Positions 1 through 11,060 of a DNA stretch of 64,000 nucleotides are shown one piece after another (the first letter of the stretch is position 1; each line of letters begins with the position of its first letter). The notes below the pieces were generated by a model. That model did not search any database. It was not told where the DNA came from and saw nothing but the letters and a program-made list of their open reading frames with translations. Source of the stretch: Melastoma dodecandrum. Lineage: Eukaryota; Streptophyta; Magnoliopsida; Myrtales; Melastomataceae. The DNA lies in contig JARUPY010000387.1 of the NCBI GenBank assembly GCA_029817715.1, positions 124,001 through 188,000 of the forward strand, read 5' to 3'. The translations under genes and the position numbers were made by a program.

Positions 1-1122
1 GTATTCCTTTCATGCTCTTCTTAATAATAACTAGTTACGTTTTCAATCATGGGTACATCCAGAAAGACTCGTTCTGGGAAAGGTCATCGTTTTACTTCGA
101 GGTAAAAAAACCTTTTGTTGGAGTTGCAGGGGGGCCACATAAGCAAGTTGTTTTCCCAACGTGAGATGTTGGGGTTTGGGATGCAACTACTCGTCCCATG
201 TTTATCCAGTTTGGTGGGGAAATTCAACTGTCGTATCGAACCTGGTGAAACTTGGACGAAAAACAACACACGCAAGATTTACGTGGTTCGGTCAAAACCG
301 GCTCAAGTGTGTCGCTCACCCACCCGAGATACAAGAAAATCCTAATCCCGAATCCCGTAGAATAACTTCTACCCTAACCCGATGACATTCTCTCTCGAAT
401 GCCACACACTCACCGTGTCACACTATACCTAATAACCTAGGCAAAGCCCGTAGATAGTCATAACTTGTCCTCCAAATTAGAAATCTAATACAATAGATTT
501 AGATATTAGCTCAGAATCATATAATATCTAATAATATCATATATTATATTTTCGCAATATTACTTCATCATAAGACATCTCGACTTCGGAACAATCCTAA
601 CACAATTATTAGATTACACGCATTCCCTTTTACATGAAAAGCATGTGGGAGAAATCCCAAAAGCTAGGACTAGGAAAAAAGACGACGAAGAAGAAGTGGT
701 TAGCCACCATTCGCCAACCACATCGACATTCAGACGCTTCAGTTTGATCCTATCTTCCTCACGGCATTTGTTGATCGATCTGGCGAATAAGTCTAAAAAA
801 TCACATCCCCATGTGGGTATCAATCGATTCTGCCCAGCCGAATAAGATGAGATCACGAATCTTATATCTGGGTTTTGGTTTCTTTGGACTGTTGTTTCAG
901 CATGCTTTGCTCCACGAGAGAACATTATCCCATCAACTCAAGGACTTGAAACAGGACATTTCTCATAAACAAAGTTGCCAAGGACCATGACATATGCAAT
1001 CAAGGAGATAAAGGCTCGTGCTAACTCGTCAGTGACAGGAACTGGCTCAACGCCTGATTCCCACTATCTAGATTCATAAGCTTCTCCCTCGCATCATGAC
1101 CAACAACTTGCGACCCTCGTGC
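1..1122. other. Left flank, no gene recognised
   Basis: AT-rich sequence with only short ORFs. About 255-330 carries a stretch with the words GATTTACGTGG and GTTCGGTC, a kind of sequence I associate with plant repeats, but I cannot assign a family. The right part (about 610-1120) reads as broken ORFs on the minus strand. It would have been continuous with the DNA after 8498 before the retrotransposon landed. Confidence 0.4.
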
Positions 1123-1127
1123 TTAAG

Positions 1128-1270
1128 TGCTATGTGTCACGAGCAGAGGAAGGAAACACACGTGCGAAGGATGAAGAGTGAGCTGGAAGAGGAGCTGAAG
1201 GGAGTTAATGGAAGAAGTTGAAAGATAAAAGTACTGTTACCATTACATTTCATTGTAAATAAAAGTAGTT
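1128..1270 (+). repeat. 5' LTR, left part (143 bp)
   Basis: Aligns base for base with 8144-8286 of the 3' LTR, with about five substitutions. The LTR is interrupted at 1270 and resumes at 3293. Its right end, AAAGTAGTT (1262-1270), is the left copy of the target duplication made by the inserted element. Confidence 0.95.
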
Positions 1271-3283
1271 GGATCGTTTACGTACACTAAGAGGGGGGTG
1301 AATTAGTGTTTATCACTTTTTCGCCCTTTCTCGGTGTAAGCGGAAGCATACTGTATCACAGCAGAGCGTTTCTCAGAATGAGAAATACCTTACTGTAACT
1401 GTTACGATTTTGTCGAGTAGGTTTTCATACGAGTGTTACGCGATCGTAATGGACACAGTGATTTATAGTGATTCGGCCTTAATTGACCTACGTCCACTTT
1501 CCACCAACAAGGTGATTCCACTTTATAAAATAATGGGTGCAAAAAGCCCTTGCACTAGGCGTATGTTCCTCTCACAAAGTGAGATTTAGAATCCTGTACA
1601 ATAGATGATCACTCCTGGCAACGGTCAGCTCCTCACACAGTGGACGTCTTCTCGTTTCCAGCAGAATGATGCTTATCCTCAGCAGTTGGTAGCTCAATGG
1701 ATTCCACACAGCTCGTTGTCGCTTAATATAAACCTGACTTATCAAAGAACACAGACAACGTTATGTTAGAGTATAAATCCTCACAGATAATTCCTTACGG
1801 TGAAGAATGTATTCTCAGATAGCAGCTCGTTTCTGCTTCACAGCGAAGGATTGCTTCAGCACTTTATCGTTCAGCAAAAGATTTCCACACAGATCTTGTC
1901 TCTCCTTAAGATAAGCCTGCACTTGCTTAAGAAACAACCACAAAGTTGAACCACAAAGATCACGAAGATAGGAACCACAAAGATCACAAAGAAAACCACG
2001 AAGCCACTTAGAAGGTATCCGTCCTACACTCAGTTCGGACGTGCACGGTTACCACAGCCGTGACTCACTGCACTCCACACCTAGTGCCTAGGGTGGAATT
2101 TTCCGATCCGTTGGCTTCCACGCAACCTGCTTTACTAACCCTCTGTATCAGGCGTTCAAGACTTCTGCACAGCACCCCTGTGCTCGGGAGGAACTCTTTC
2201 CACTCCGGCGGCGTTCCCACCTCCTGCTCTACCCTGCAGGCACGAGACTTCTGGCGCGCACCCGCAAGTGCGTGTCTAACTGCTCAAACTCCGTAGGCTC
2301 GAGACTTCCCTGCGAAAAGACACGACAAGAACGGCTTCTTGCCGATGGGTCAGCAACCGGTTACTGAATTCAGAGCAGGTATTCACTTAGCTTCCCTCAG
2401 ACGATTCGCCGGCTGCTCGTTGAACGCACCGAGGACACCTAGTCCCTCTCAGACGATCAAAGGATCTGACCTCAGTCCCTTGACACTCTCACACGCAGCT
2501 TGCAAGAGAAAGAACCAGGAGACACTTAGCACCTTCCGCTCTCCGTCGACGCACAAAGCTCACTTAGACCACTTAGACCACACAGATCACACAGACCACA
2601 CAGACCACACAGACGTACACAGGCAGAGAGAAAAATGTCGTCCTTGGTCTGATTATAACGGAGAAAGAAGCATAAGGGACGTCCAGGCAATCTTCGAGAT
2701 TTGTTGCCAAAACTGGCAGCCAGGATTCAGCAACAGTCTGCTCAACGTTTGCTGTGCCATAGAAGGAAAGACACCAACGGTAACTTCCTTTACTCATCTC
2801 AATCAAATAGATTATTTCCAATCTCCAACATCATATCTAATCGATTATGATAATTAAATATATTTAATTTGATATTTTCTCCCATTACAGCGAGACGTTG
2901 CTGCAGAAGATCAGAGAAATATTTTGTTTCCAAAAATAACAATTGGAAAGGTAATCTCATTTTATTTGTTGCCTAAGTGCTTATGATAAAATCATTAGGC
3001 TACGTTAAATGAACCTAGACACTCAGAATAATTATCTGAGATAGATTAAAATAAATCTTAGAATAAATCGTGATTATTAAAAATATGTTTCCATATTTTC
3101 AACTTCTATGCGTAATATCACAGTAACAGTGTACTGGAACGCAGTAATATATAGTGATTAGTAGCTGTGGTTCAGCAACGCATTGCTCAAGCTCATCACT
3201 AAGAATGAACACATAACTTGTGAAACATTACTACTGACCACCAGTAACATGTCTCTTAAGTTCATCATCAAAACCAGGTCAAC
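1271..3283. mobile_element. 2,013-bp element inserted inside the 5' LTR, class unknown
   Basis: Comparison of the two LTRs places this extra segment exactly: 143 + 207 bp of the 5' LTR equal the uninterrupted 350 bp of the 3' LTR. AAAGTAGTT flanks it on both sides (1262-1270 and 3284-3292), a 9-bp target duplication. It begins GGATCGTTTACG and ends CCAGGTCAAC. I see no terminal inverted repeat, poly-A tail or transposase. The 9-bp duplication would suit a Mutator-like element, but the missing inverted repeats argue against a simple assignment. ORFs at 2060-2296 and 2339-2857 show no known domain. It holds short tandem repeats near 1940-2000 and 2561-2614. Confidence 0.85.
2561..2614 (+). repeat. 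9-bp tandem repeat, six units
   Basis: Units of the type CACTTAGAC / CACACAGAC follow each other six times inside the inserted element. They are in frame with an ORF and would read as repeated DHT/DHL triplets. A looser cluster of ACCACAAAGATCAC-like words lies at about 1938-2000. Confidence 0.8.
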
Positions 3284-3292
3284 AAAGTAGTT

Positions 3293-3499
3293 ACAAAGTG
3301 GTTATGGAGGGGAGGATAACTATAAGAAGTAATCTGTTAGTGATAGTTGGGTAGCTGAGTTCTGTTAGTAGTTTCCCTTCCCCTGTACTCTTGAACATTG
3401 ACATTGAGTGTAGAGATTCGACTGACGTTCATCTCCGGTCAGTCTGTCCTTCATTCCTCGTCTTCTCTGATTGCCTGCAATCCCAGAAGATTCACTGCA
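3293..3499 (+). repeat. 5' LTR, right part (207 bp)
   Basis: Continues the interrupted 5' LTR and aligns with 8287-8493, with about five substitutions. It ends CACTGCA at 3499, directly before the primer binding site. Confidence 0.95.
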
Positions 3500-3535
3500 A
3501 TTGGTATCAGTTGTCCGATCCTGGCCACATCGTCC

Positions 3536-6500
3536 ATGGTCGCTACCAAGACGCAATCAATCATGGACGAATTCCAGCGAACGATGAAGGATTCTTGGAC
3601 GGAGTTTCTCGCGCATCAACAACAACAACAGGCAGAATTTCGTGAGGAAATGCGGGCGCAACGTGAAACTATGCTGTGGGTTACAACACAGCTTCAGGAA
3701 TTGAATACGCGAATCCATGATGTCGAAGAGTGCCCGGCTCGGGAACAGAGGACTGTTCATAACAGCAATACGCAGCAAGGAGGTTTCCAATCCAATTTTG
3801 CTCGTTTTTCAAAGATTGATTTTCCTAGATTTCGGGGTGAAGAAGTACAGGGTTGGATTTATAAATGTGAGCAATTTTTTGACGTGGATGCCACACCACC
3901 CGATTTGAAGATGAAAATTGTTTCTGTACATTTGGAGGGTAAGGCTCTTGTATGGCATCAGTCAATGATGAAAGCTCGTCCGCAAGGTATATGGCCGAGT
4001 TGGGAAGAATATAAATCTCTTGTCACAGTTCGTTTCGGGGGTCACCCTTACGATGATCCGATGGCAGAATTGATGAGCTTGAAGCAAGAGGACGCTGGCG
4101 GGGTAGATGCCTATCAAGAAAAATTCGATGCTCTGTTAGTCAGAACAAACTTGTCTAAGAATCAAGCCTTGAGTTGTTTCTTAAGTGGATTAAAGATTGA
4201 AGTACAGACCGCGGTACGTATGTTTCGGCCACGCACTCTAATGGATGCTTACACTTTGGCTCGCCTACAGGAGAATCTCTTATCTTCGATATATAAGAGA
4301 CACAGGCCAGCTGCTGACAGGCCTCTGCTGAAATCTTTCAGCCAACCTTCACAGGCTATTTTGCCTAAACCATCAATGGAGCCCTCAAAATTCACTAGGC
4401 GACAATTGTCCCCTGAGTTTATTGCAGATAGGCGTGGCAAGAATCTCTGTTTCTTTTGCCCCGAAAAATTTGTTCCGGGTCATAAGTGTAAGGCACAATT
4501 ACATTGTGTGGAAGTTCTTACAGAAGAGATTGAAGAGGAGTCTGATGCGACTGTGGATATTCCTTCACCTTCAGATGACCCGTTTCCACCTTTAATATCT
4601 TTGAATGCTATCACCGAGAATACAACATACCAGACTATGAAAGTTACAGGTAAAGTCAAGGGCAGTAAGGTTAACATCCTCATCGATTCGGGCAGCACGC
4701 ATAATTTTTTGGATAAGAATGCAGCAAAGCGTTTGGGTTGTGTAATTACACCTAGTTATCCCGTGGCTGTCTCGGTTGCTAATGGAGAGACCATCTATTG
4801 TCGATCTGTCTGTAAAGGATTTTCTTGGGAGTTACAAGGCCAAACCTTCAGTACAGATATTATGTTGGTGTCGTTGGGAACTTGTGATATGATTCTAGGG
4901 ATACAATGGTTGTCCTCTCTTGGTCCTGTTTTGTGGGACTTCACTCAATTGCGGATGGAGTTCCAATATAATGGTCGCAGACATGTTTTGAGGGGAGGGA
5001 AGACAGGAGTTCTGAACTGGGTGACTGACAAAGAATTGAAGAATCTGGTTTCAAAATGACCACAGTCTGTGCAATTATTTGCAGTATCTGTTAAACCTAT
5101 TGCAGAAGCTTGTCCTCCGAATTCTGCTCCACTATACCCAGAATTGCAGAAAATTTTGGATGAATATGATGATATTTTTAAGGAACCAACTACTTTGCCA
5201 CCGCATAGGGAGCATGATCACCCGATTCATTTGAAGGAGGGCACGTCACCTATCAATGTGCTGCCATATCGTTATCCAGTGGTGCAGAAGGATGCGATTG
5301 AGACTATGGTAAAGGAAATGCTCGCAGCAGGGGTTATTCGACCTAGCCAGAGTGCATTTTCTTCACCAATAGTGATGGTCAAGAAAAAAGACGGTTCTTG
5401 GCGGCTATGCATTGACTATAGAGAGCTGAACAAATCCACAGTAAAGGATAAGTTTCCCATGCCGATTATTGAAGAACTTCTCGATGAACTTCACGGTGCA
5501 ACTTTATTCTCGAAGATTGATTTGCGTTCCGGCTATTGGCAGATCAGAATGGCACCCAATGATATCCCGAAAACTGCTTTTCGCACCCACGAAGGTCATT
5601 ACGAATTTTTGGTGATGCCCTTTGGATTAACCAATGCGCCTTCTACATTCCAACACCTTATGAATTCTATATTCAGGCCACATCTACGGAAGTTTGTGCT
5701 AGTATTTTTTGATGACATACTTATCTACAGCAAGACTTTGAGTGCGCATTTAGATCATGTTAGAATTGTTCTGAATATATTGCGACAGCACAGCCTCTAT
5801 GCCAAGTTCTCGAAGTGTGTTTTTGGCGCTAATGAAGTTGAGTATTTGGGGCATGTGATATCGGACAGAGGTGTACAGACTGATCCAAATAAGATCAGGG
5901 CAATGTCCACTTGGCCAGAGCCGAAGAATGTGAAGGAATTGCGAGGTTTTCTGGGCTTGACCGGTTACTACAGGAAGTTTATCAAGCATTATGGCCTTAT
6001 CAGTAAGCCGCTAACAAATCTACTCAAGAAAAATGCTTTTCGATGGGATTCTGCAGCTACATCAGCTTTCCAGCAGCTCAAACACGCCATGAGTACAGCG
6101 CCGGTGTTGGCTTTACCAAACTTTGCGGAAGAATTTGTTATTGAGACGGACGCTTCGGCTACGGGTATGGAGGCCGTATTGACTCAACAAGGTCATCCAA
6201 TTGCGTATATTAGCAAAGCTTTTTCCCAAAAGATGCAAGGGAGTTCTACTTATGAGAAAGAGTTGATGGCAGTAGTATTCGCTATTGACAAGTGGCGACC
6301 GTATCTGGTTGGGAGGCATTTTGTGATCAAAACAGACCATTTTAGTTTAAAGTATCTGTTAGAGCAAAAGATCAAAACTGTTTTTCAGAGTAAGTGTTTG
6401 CCTAAACTCCTTGGTCTCAATTATGAGGTGATCTACAACAAAGGGAAAGAAAATGCGGCGGCTGATGCGTTGTCTAGGGTGCAGGGCTCCGAACTGATGA

Positions 6501-7947
6501 CATTGGTTTTATCACAGGTCAATACAGACTTGTTATTGCAGATATAGAATAGCTGGAAATGTGATGCTCAGTTGCAATCCATAATTCAGCAGTTGCAGGC
6601 AGGTGCTGTTAAAAAACATTATTCTTGGAGCCACGATGAGTTGAGAAGAAAAAGGAAATTGGTTGTTGGTGATAATGATACATTGAGACAGAAACTTATT
6701 TGCCTGTTACATGACACCCCTGTGGGAGGACATTCGGGTATGCAGGCCACTGTTAAGCGTCTGACAGCTTTGTTTTATTGGAAGAAGCTCAAACGGGATG
6801 TTCGGAACTATATTCGCAGCTGTCCTGTCTGCCAGCAGTGCAAACCTTTGTTACATAAACCAGCTGGTCTTTCGCAACCATTACCACTTCCTGACACCAT
6901 TTGGACTGATATATCAATGGACTTTAGTAAGGGTCTTCCTAAGTCTCGAGGGAAGGATACTATTTTGGTGATTGTAGACAGGCTGAGCAAATATGCTCAC
7001 TTTCTCTTGTTGAGCCATCCCTTCACAGCAGTCTCGGTAGCACAGGTTTTCCTAGACCAGATTTTTCGTTTGCATGGCATGCCACGAACCATTGTCTCCG
7101 ATCGGGATCGTGTCCTTGTTAGTACTTTCTGGAAGGAGCTCTTCCGTTTACCACAAGTTGATCTTTTGATGTCTTCTAGTTACCACCCTCAAACGGATGG
7201 ACAATCGGAGGTGGTGAACAAATGCTTGGAGACATACTTACGTTGCATGACAGGGGAACGGCCGAAAGAATGGGTGAGTTGGATTCCCTTGGCGGAATGG
7301 TGGTATAATACCACTTTTCACATGGCTATTCAGAAGACTCCGTATGGAATTGTGTATGGACAGCCTCCCTCGGGTCATTTACCATATGTCATCGGTGATA
7401 GTAAGGTGGAGACAGTCGATCGTACGTTGCGCGCTCAAGAAGACTGTCTGCAGATGCTCCATTTTCATTTGCAGAGAGCTCAGGCTCGAATGAGGAGCCA
7501 AGAGGACAAACACAGGATAGATAAGGAGTTTGTGTGGGGGATTATGTCTATGTTAAACTGCACCCTTACAGGCAAAAGTCAATGGCTTATCGTTCTTCTG
7601 CTAAATTGGCTCCTAGATTTTTTGGACCATTTCAAGTGGCTGCTAAGATTGGTCCGGTAGCATATCGGTTGCTTCTACCCGTGGATGTGAAGGTACACCC
7701 AGTATTTCATGTGTCTTTACATAGGAAGCATGAGGGACCGCCGCCTGTAGTGTGTTCTGTCCCTGTGGTTGATGGTCAGTCAGTCTTGACAGCTTAGCCG
7801 CTTCAGGTCTTGGACAGAAAATTGGTTAAAGAGGGTGATGTGGGAGTAGTCTATCTCTTGGTGCAGTGAACTAATAGTGATCCACAGGATGCTACTTGGG
7901 AGTCGTCTGCTGATTTGATTAAGCGATTTCCTAATTTCGCTTTTTAG
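3536..7947 (+). pseudogene. Degenerate gag-pol polyprotein of the Ty3/gypsy element
   Basis: Translation shows, in order: a retrotransposon gag domain (about 3800-4300), a CCHC-like zinc knuckle beginning CFFC (about 4447-4490), an aspartic protease with LIDSGSTHNF (about 4678-4710), RT with the FFDD catalytic box (about 5703-5720), RNase H starting ETDASATG (about 6142), an integrase HHCC finger ending CPVCQQC (about 6720-6845), a DDE core (about 6900-7250), and a chromodomain-like end with QDATWE (about 7885-7905). Gag probably starts at 3536. The frame is broken by TGA at 5057-5059, TAG at 6545-6547, a frameshift near 7534, TAG at 7795-7797 and TGA at 7867-7869. The order of domains identifies the family; the breaks show it cannot make the full product. 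Confidence 0.93.
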
Positions 7948-8143
7948 ACCAACTTGTGGGCAAGTTGTTTTAAAGGGGGGTCGATTATACAGAACATTAT
8001 GCAGGGCGGTGAGGTTGACATGTGCAAAAAGATGCAGGAGGGACGAGAATTTGTAACTTGAAGTGTGGGAAGGGATAACGGTGGTTGTGTAGCTTGAGTG
8101 GTTGTGTAGCTTGAGGACAAGCTTCATTTTAAGGGTGTTGGAT

Positions 8144-8493
8144 TGCTATGTGTCACGAGTAGAGGAAGGAAACACACGTGCGAAGGATGAAGAGTGAGCT
8201 GGAAGAGGAGCTGAAGAGAGTTAATGGAAGAAGTTGAAAGATAAAAGTACTATTACCGTTACATTGCATTGTAAATAAAAGTAGTTACAAAGTGATTATG
8301 GAGGGGAGGATAGCTATAAGAAGTAATCTGTTAGTGATAGTTGGGTAGATGAGTTCTGTTAGTAGTTTCCCTTCCTCTGTACTCTTGAACATTGACATTG
8401 AGTGTAGAGATTCGACTGACGTTCATCTCCGGTCAGTCTGTCCTTCATTCCTCGTCTTCTCCGATTGCCTGCAATCCCAGAAGATTCACTGCA
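8144..8493 (+). repeat. 3' LTR (350 bp)
   Basis: Intact LTR, TG...CA, followed by the target duplication TTAAG (8494-8498). By eye it differs from the combined 5' LTR at about 10 of 350 positions (roughly 3%), with no indels apart from the 2-kb insertion. Confidence 0.95.
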
Positions 8494-8498
8494 TTAAG

Positions 8499-9381
8499 AC
8501 AGGAGTGAGCAACGGCTGAGGCAATGGCAGCAAGAGAATGTATCATTCTCTTGATAGCCGACATATCTTGTTTCTCAAGGGAAAGTAAACATAGAGGGAC
8601 GTCTCAGAATCCTTTTGCAACTTCTGCGGCTAATCAAGATGTTTCTTGAGACACAACAATGCCTTCCTCTGATCGGAGTGATCTTCAATTCGTGGAGAAG
8701 ACCGACAATCTGTTTCTCAGGTAATGCAGAAAGTCCTCAAACATAAGGAAGCTTCTGAAACTCTTTCAACCAATCTTCAATTTTCCTTCTCAGCCAAAAG
8801 TCTTTCACAGGAAAGAGGGGGAACACGATCCTCCCTTCACGGCGTACTTTTGCCACGCGGACAAGATTTTCTCCTAGTGGATGCACACCCGATACCACAT
8901 TGTCGATATCCACCAAACGAAAACGCAGGTCAAGATCCTTCTGCATTCCACAATCATCCTAAACCATGGCAACTCATACTTGGGGCCTGTGAAAATGTGT
9001 GACCTTAATGGGTACTCCCAAACTCCAATCCTCTCTTAGAGACCTCGGATGTAGGAACATATCCATCCTGACTTCGGGTCATGTAGTTCGTCAGCTAACA
9101 AACCTGTCTCAGCTCGATCGACTGGCGAACCCGCTGATCAACGAAGCATTGGTCCCAATAGGATGCCCTTCGCATTGACGCAGAGAGATAACAAACAACA
9201 CAGAAACAGGATCTCTGCAGATTGCATCTCAATAACCATAAAGAGTAATCGACGAATGACCTGGAATTTCAGGTTTCGACACTCCCAAAAAGCAACTGGA
9301 GATTTTAGGGGATAAAATTTAAGCTAACCAGAGACAGGGGACATGTCCGTTTAGTTTTATTTATAAGTAACCGTTTTAGTT
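8499..9381. other. Unassigned flank with decayed coding fragments
   Basis: No intact gene. On the minus strand 8737-8946 is open for 69 residues (see its own entry). On the plus strand about 9085-9180 reads LDRLANPLINEALVPIG before a stop, faintly like a motif of the DUF4331 family. The rest is short broken ORFs. Confidence 0.35.
8737..8946 (-). pseudogene. Unrecognised ORF fragment, 69 residues
   Basis: Reads as an even, protein-like composition (LRFRLVDIDNV..., then RREGRIVFPLFPVKDFWLRR and KIEDWLKEF). The frame just upstream continues in another phase with GPKYELPWFRMIVE, suggesting an old frameshift in a longer coding sequence. I do not recognise the family. It lies between the retrotransposon and the foldback element, among other gene relics. 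Confidence 0.3.
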
Positions 9382-9802
9382 TTGGGGTTTGGGAGTAAGA
9401 ATTTGGGGTTTCGAAAGTAGCCGTTTCGGGAGTATTTTCGTACGGACGCTGCTTTTTTCCAGGTGTTGGTCTAAAGGACGGGTTTGGTAAGTTCCGGGCC
9501 AGGTTTCTATATGGGCTTATGTAAAGGGCTTTTAGCTACGGTCAGGGTTAGTGATTGCTCAGTTATTATTGGGCTTATCTACAAATTTGGGCCTAATTTA
9601 AGTGGACTCCGCTGATATAATATGGGCCTATATGAAACTAAAAGGCCCGAAAGTCCCTTTATAATAGCCCATACGGAATTAGGCCCGGAGCCTACCGAAT
9701 CCGAGTCCTCAGCCCGACGCCTGGGAAAAGGCAGCGTCCGTACGAAAATACTCCCGAAACGGCTACCTTCGAAACCCTAAATTCTGACTCCCAAACCCCA
9801 AA
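9382..9802. repeat. 420-bp foldback (inverted-repeat) element
   Basis: The outer arms, 9382-9463 and 9720-9802, are inverted copies of about 82 bp. Both contain the word CGTTTCGGGAGTATTTTCG and its complement, plus GTACGGACGCTGC. Weaker inverted similarity continues inward (TTCCGGGCC and TATGGGCT at about 9497-9530 against TAGCCCATA and GGCCCGGAG at about 9664-9690), so most of the element could fold into one hairpin. This is the structure of a MITE or a foldback element. No coding capacity and no clear target duplication seen. Confidence 0.75.
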
Positions 9803-9837
9803 TTCTATAATTTTTTAATCTATTATTTTCCACTTTC

Positions 9838-10060
9838 CCCTGGAGCGAACATATCCAGTTGTTCCAGCATAAATGGCCATGCGATCGGAGAGGGATCTTT
9901 AGCAGCAGCGTGTATGTACTGCCGTCGAGATATACCAGCCTCGCTAATCCGAAGTCTGGCAGGATCGCATCCCGCTGAGCATCCAAAAGAATATAAGAGG
10001 AGATGAAGTCCCGGAAATATGATCTGCTTCAACGTCGTCAAAAGTCCAAATAACATAGTT
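9838..10060 (-). pseudogene. Protein kinase fragment, receptor-like (lectin-RLK type)
   Basis: Minus-strand translation gives the catalytic-loop remnant RDFISSYILLDAQ, the activation motif DFGLARLV (DFG), and after a frame change AGTTGYV, which matches the G-T-x-G-Y segment that follows in plant receptor-like kinases, especially L-type lectin RLKs. The catalytic-loop Lys is replaced, the frame shifts at least twice, and nothing outside subdomains VIb-VIII is present. It is a relic, not a gene. Confidence 0.6.
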
Positions 10061-10144
10061 GAGGACCAAACGGGAAACCAGAGATCATGGAGAATCTGTA
10101 ATAGCCGGCAGGTTGTTCTCCTCCAGAGACGATTTATGAAGCCC

Positions 10145-10440
10145 TCAGTATGAGCCGGTCAAACTCGTCGAACATCTTCTCGGCCTCTATCAACAGCAAG
10201 GCCTCTTTCTTATGCTTCAAGCTCCGGAACTGGACCGCCGTCCTCCTGGCATCCCCAACGATGGATGATAGCTCCGCTCCTCTGTCGCATCCCTTGGAGA
10301 CTCCTGCAGCGAGACCTCGTCCAGCTTAGCCTTCTCCACCAAATCCATGGTCTCCACGCTTGATCTCGCCGCATTGAGCTACTCAATTGTGGGTCTAGGA
10401 GGAAGTGCTCTGTCCAGGGCCATGATCTTGTCTTGTGACA
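10145..10440 (-). pseudogene. Fragment resembling the N-terminal domain of a PIRL leucine-rich-repeat protein
   Basis: Minus-strand frames read MALDRALPPRPTIE, stop, LNAARSSVETMDLVEKAKLDE, then after a frameshift KHKKEALLLIEAEKMFDEFD and RLILRAS. This resembles the region before the repeats in plant intracellular Ras-group-related LRR proteins (short form of the pattern: LPxRPxIxE, then QKKEALxLL, then FDELIQRAS). An in-frame TAG and at least one frameshift break it, and no LRRs follow. The family call is from memory and tentative. Confidence 0.45.
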
Positions 10441-11060
10441 GTACAAGGTTGGGCGACAGAGGAAGGGGAAGATTTATGCCTGCGCCATATGTATTCACGT
10501 TTCACTATTTTTTATGTCGTTGGAGGGAATAAGAAAGAGAAGAAGGACGCTTGTTGCCATTGGAAAATCGATGGAAACTTTTGTCCCACATCGGCTGTGC
10601 AAAACATAAATCTGTAACATATAAGAATCTGCGGAAAGCCTACTTACCGTGTTCGTATTAAGGAGAGATGGTTGGCATCTCCCCTGACAGGGACGGGAAC
10701 AAGTCTTCGGGCTTTTACCCATCATACACATCCGGTTAAGGCTGCCTCGGCCTTCGGGCCGGGATCTCTAACCCAATTTTTTTTCCCTCTTCTTAATTTA
10801 ATCTCTACTTCCTTTGCATGAAGAGGAGCAAATAAACCATTGACAAAATATGAGAGGGAGGAGGAGGAAGAGGCCTTTCCCTCAAAGAAAACAAACCTTT
10901 CCTAGTTTTCTATCTACACTCAACTGATGCCACTCTCCCCCTATCAACCAAAAAAACTACTATCACTCACTCTTCCATCTCCCATTTGGTCATCTGGTCT
11001 CACCGGCTCCGCGGAACCCTGTGCCTGTCACTCTATCTTCTCGGCTGGAATCCCGTTTCG
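10441..11060. other. Spacer between relics and the PP2C gene
   Basis: No gene recognised. A small GC hairpin (CGGCC, loop TTCG, GGCCG at 10748-10761) is followed by CTAA at 10768. The part nearest the PP2C gene is probably its 3' UTR and terminator region. Confidence 0.4.

Larger units (their letters stand above)
1128..8493 (+). mobile_element. Ty3/gypsy LTR retrotransposon, chromovirus type, full length but dead
   Basis: Two LTRs flank a gag-pol region in the order gag, protease, RT, RNase H, integrase, chromodomain, which is the Ty3/gypsy chromovirus order. The 5-bp target site duplication TTAAG lies at 1123-1127 and 8494-8498. Both LTRs begin TGCTATG and end CACTGCA. Right after the 5' LTR, TGGTATCAG (3502-3510) is a tRNA-iMet primer binding site. 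A purine run at about 7971-7979, or the sequence just before 8144, would be the polypurine tract. The 5' LTR is split by a 2-kb insertion. Stop codons and a frameshift make the element non-autonomous. Confidence 0.95.

Noticed and set aside
2339..2857. 172-residue ORF in the inserted element
   Set aside because: Contains the 9-bp tandem repeat and no recognised domain; more likely chance than a transposase.
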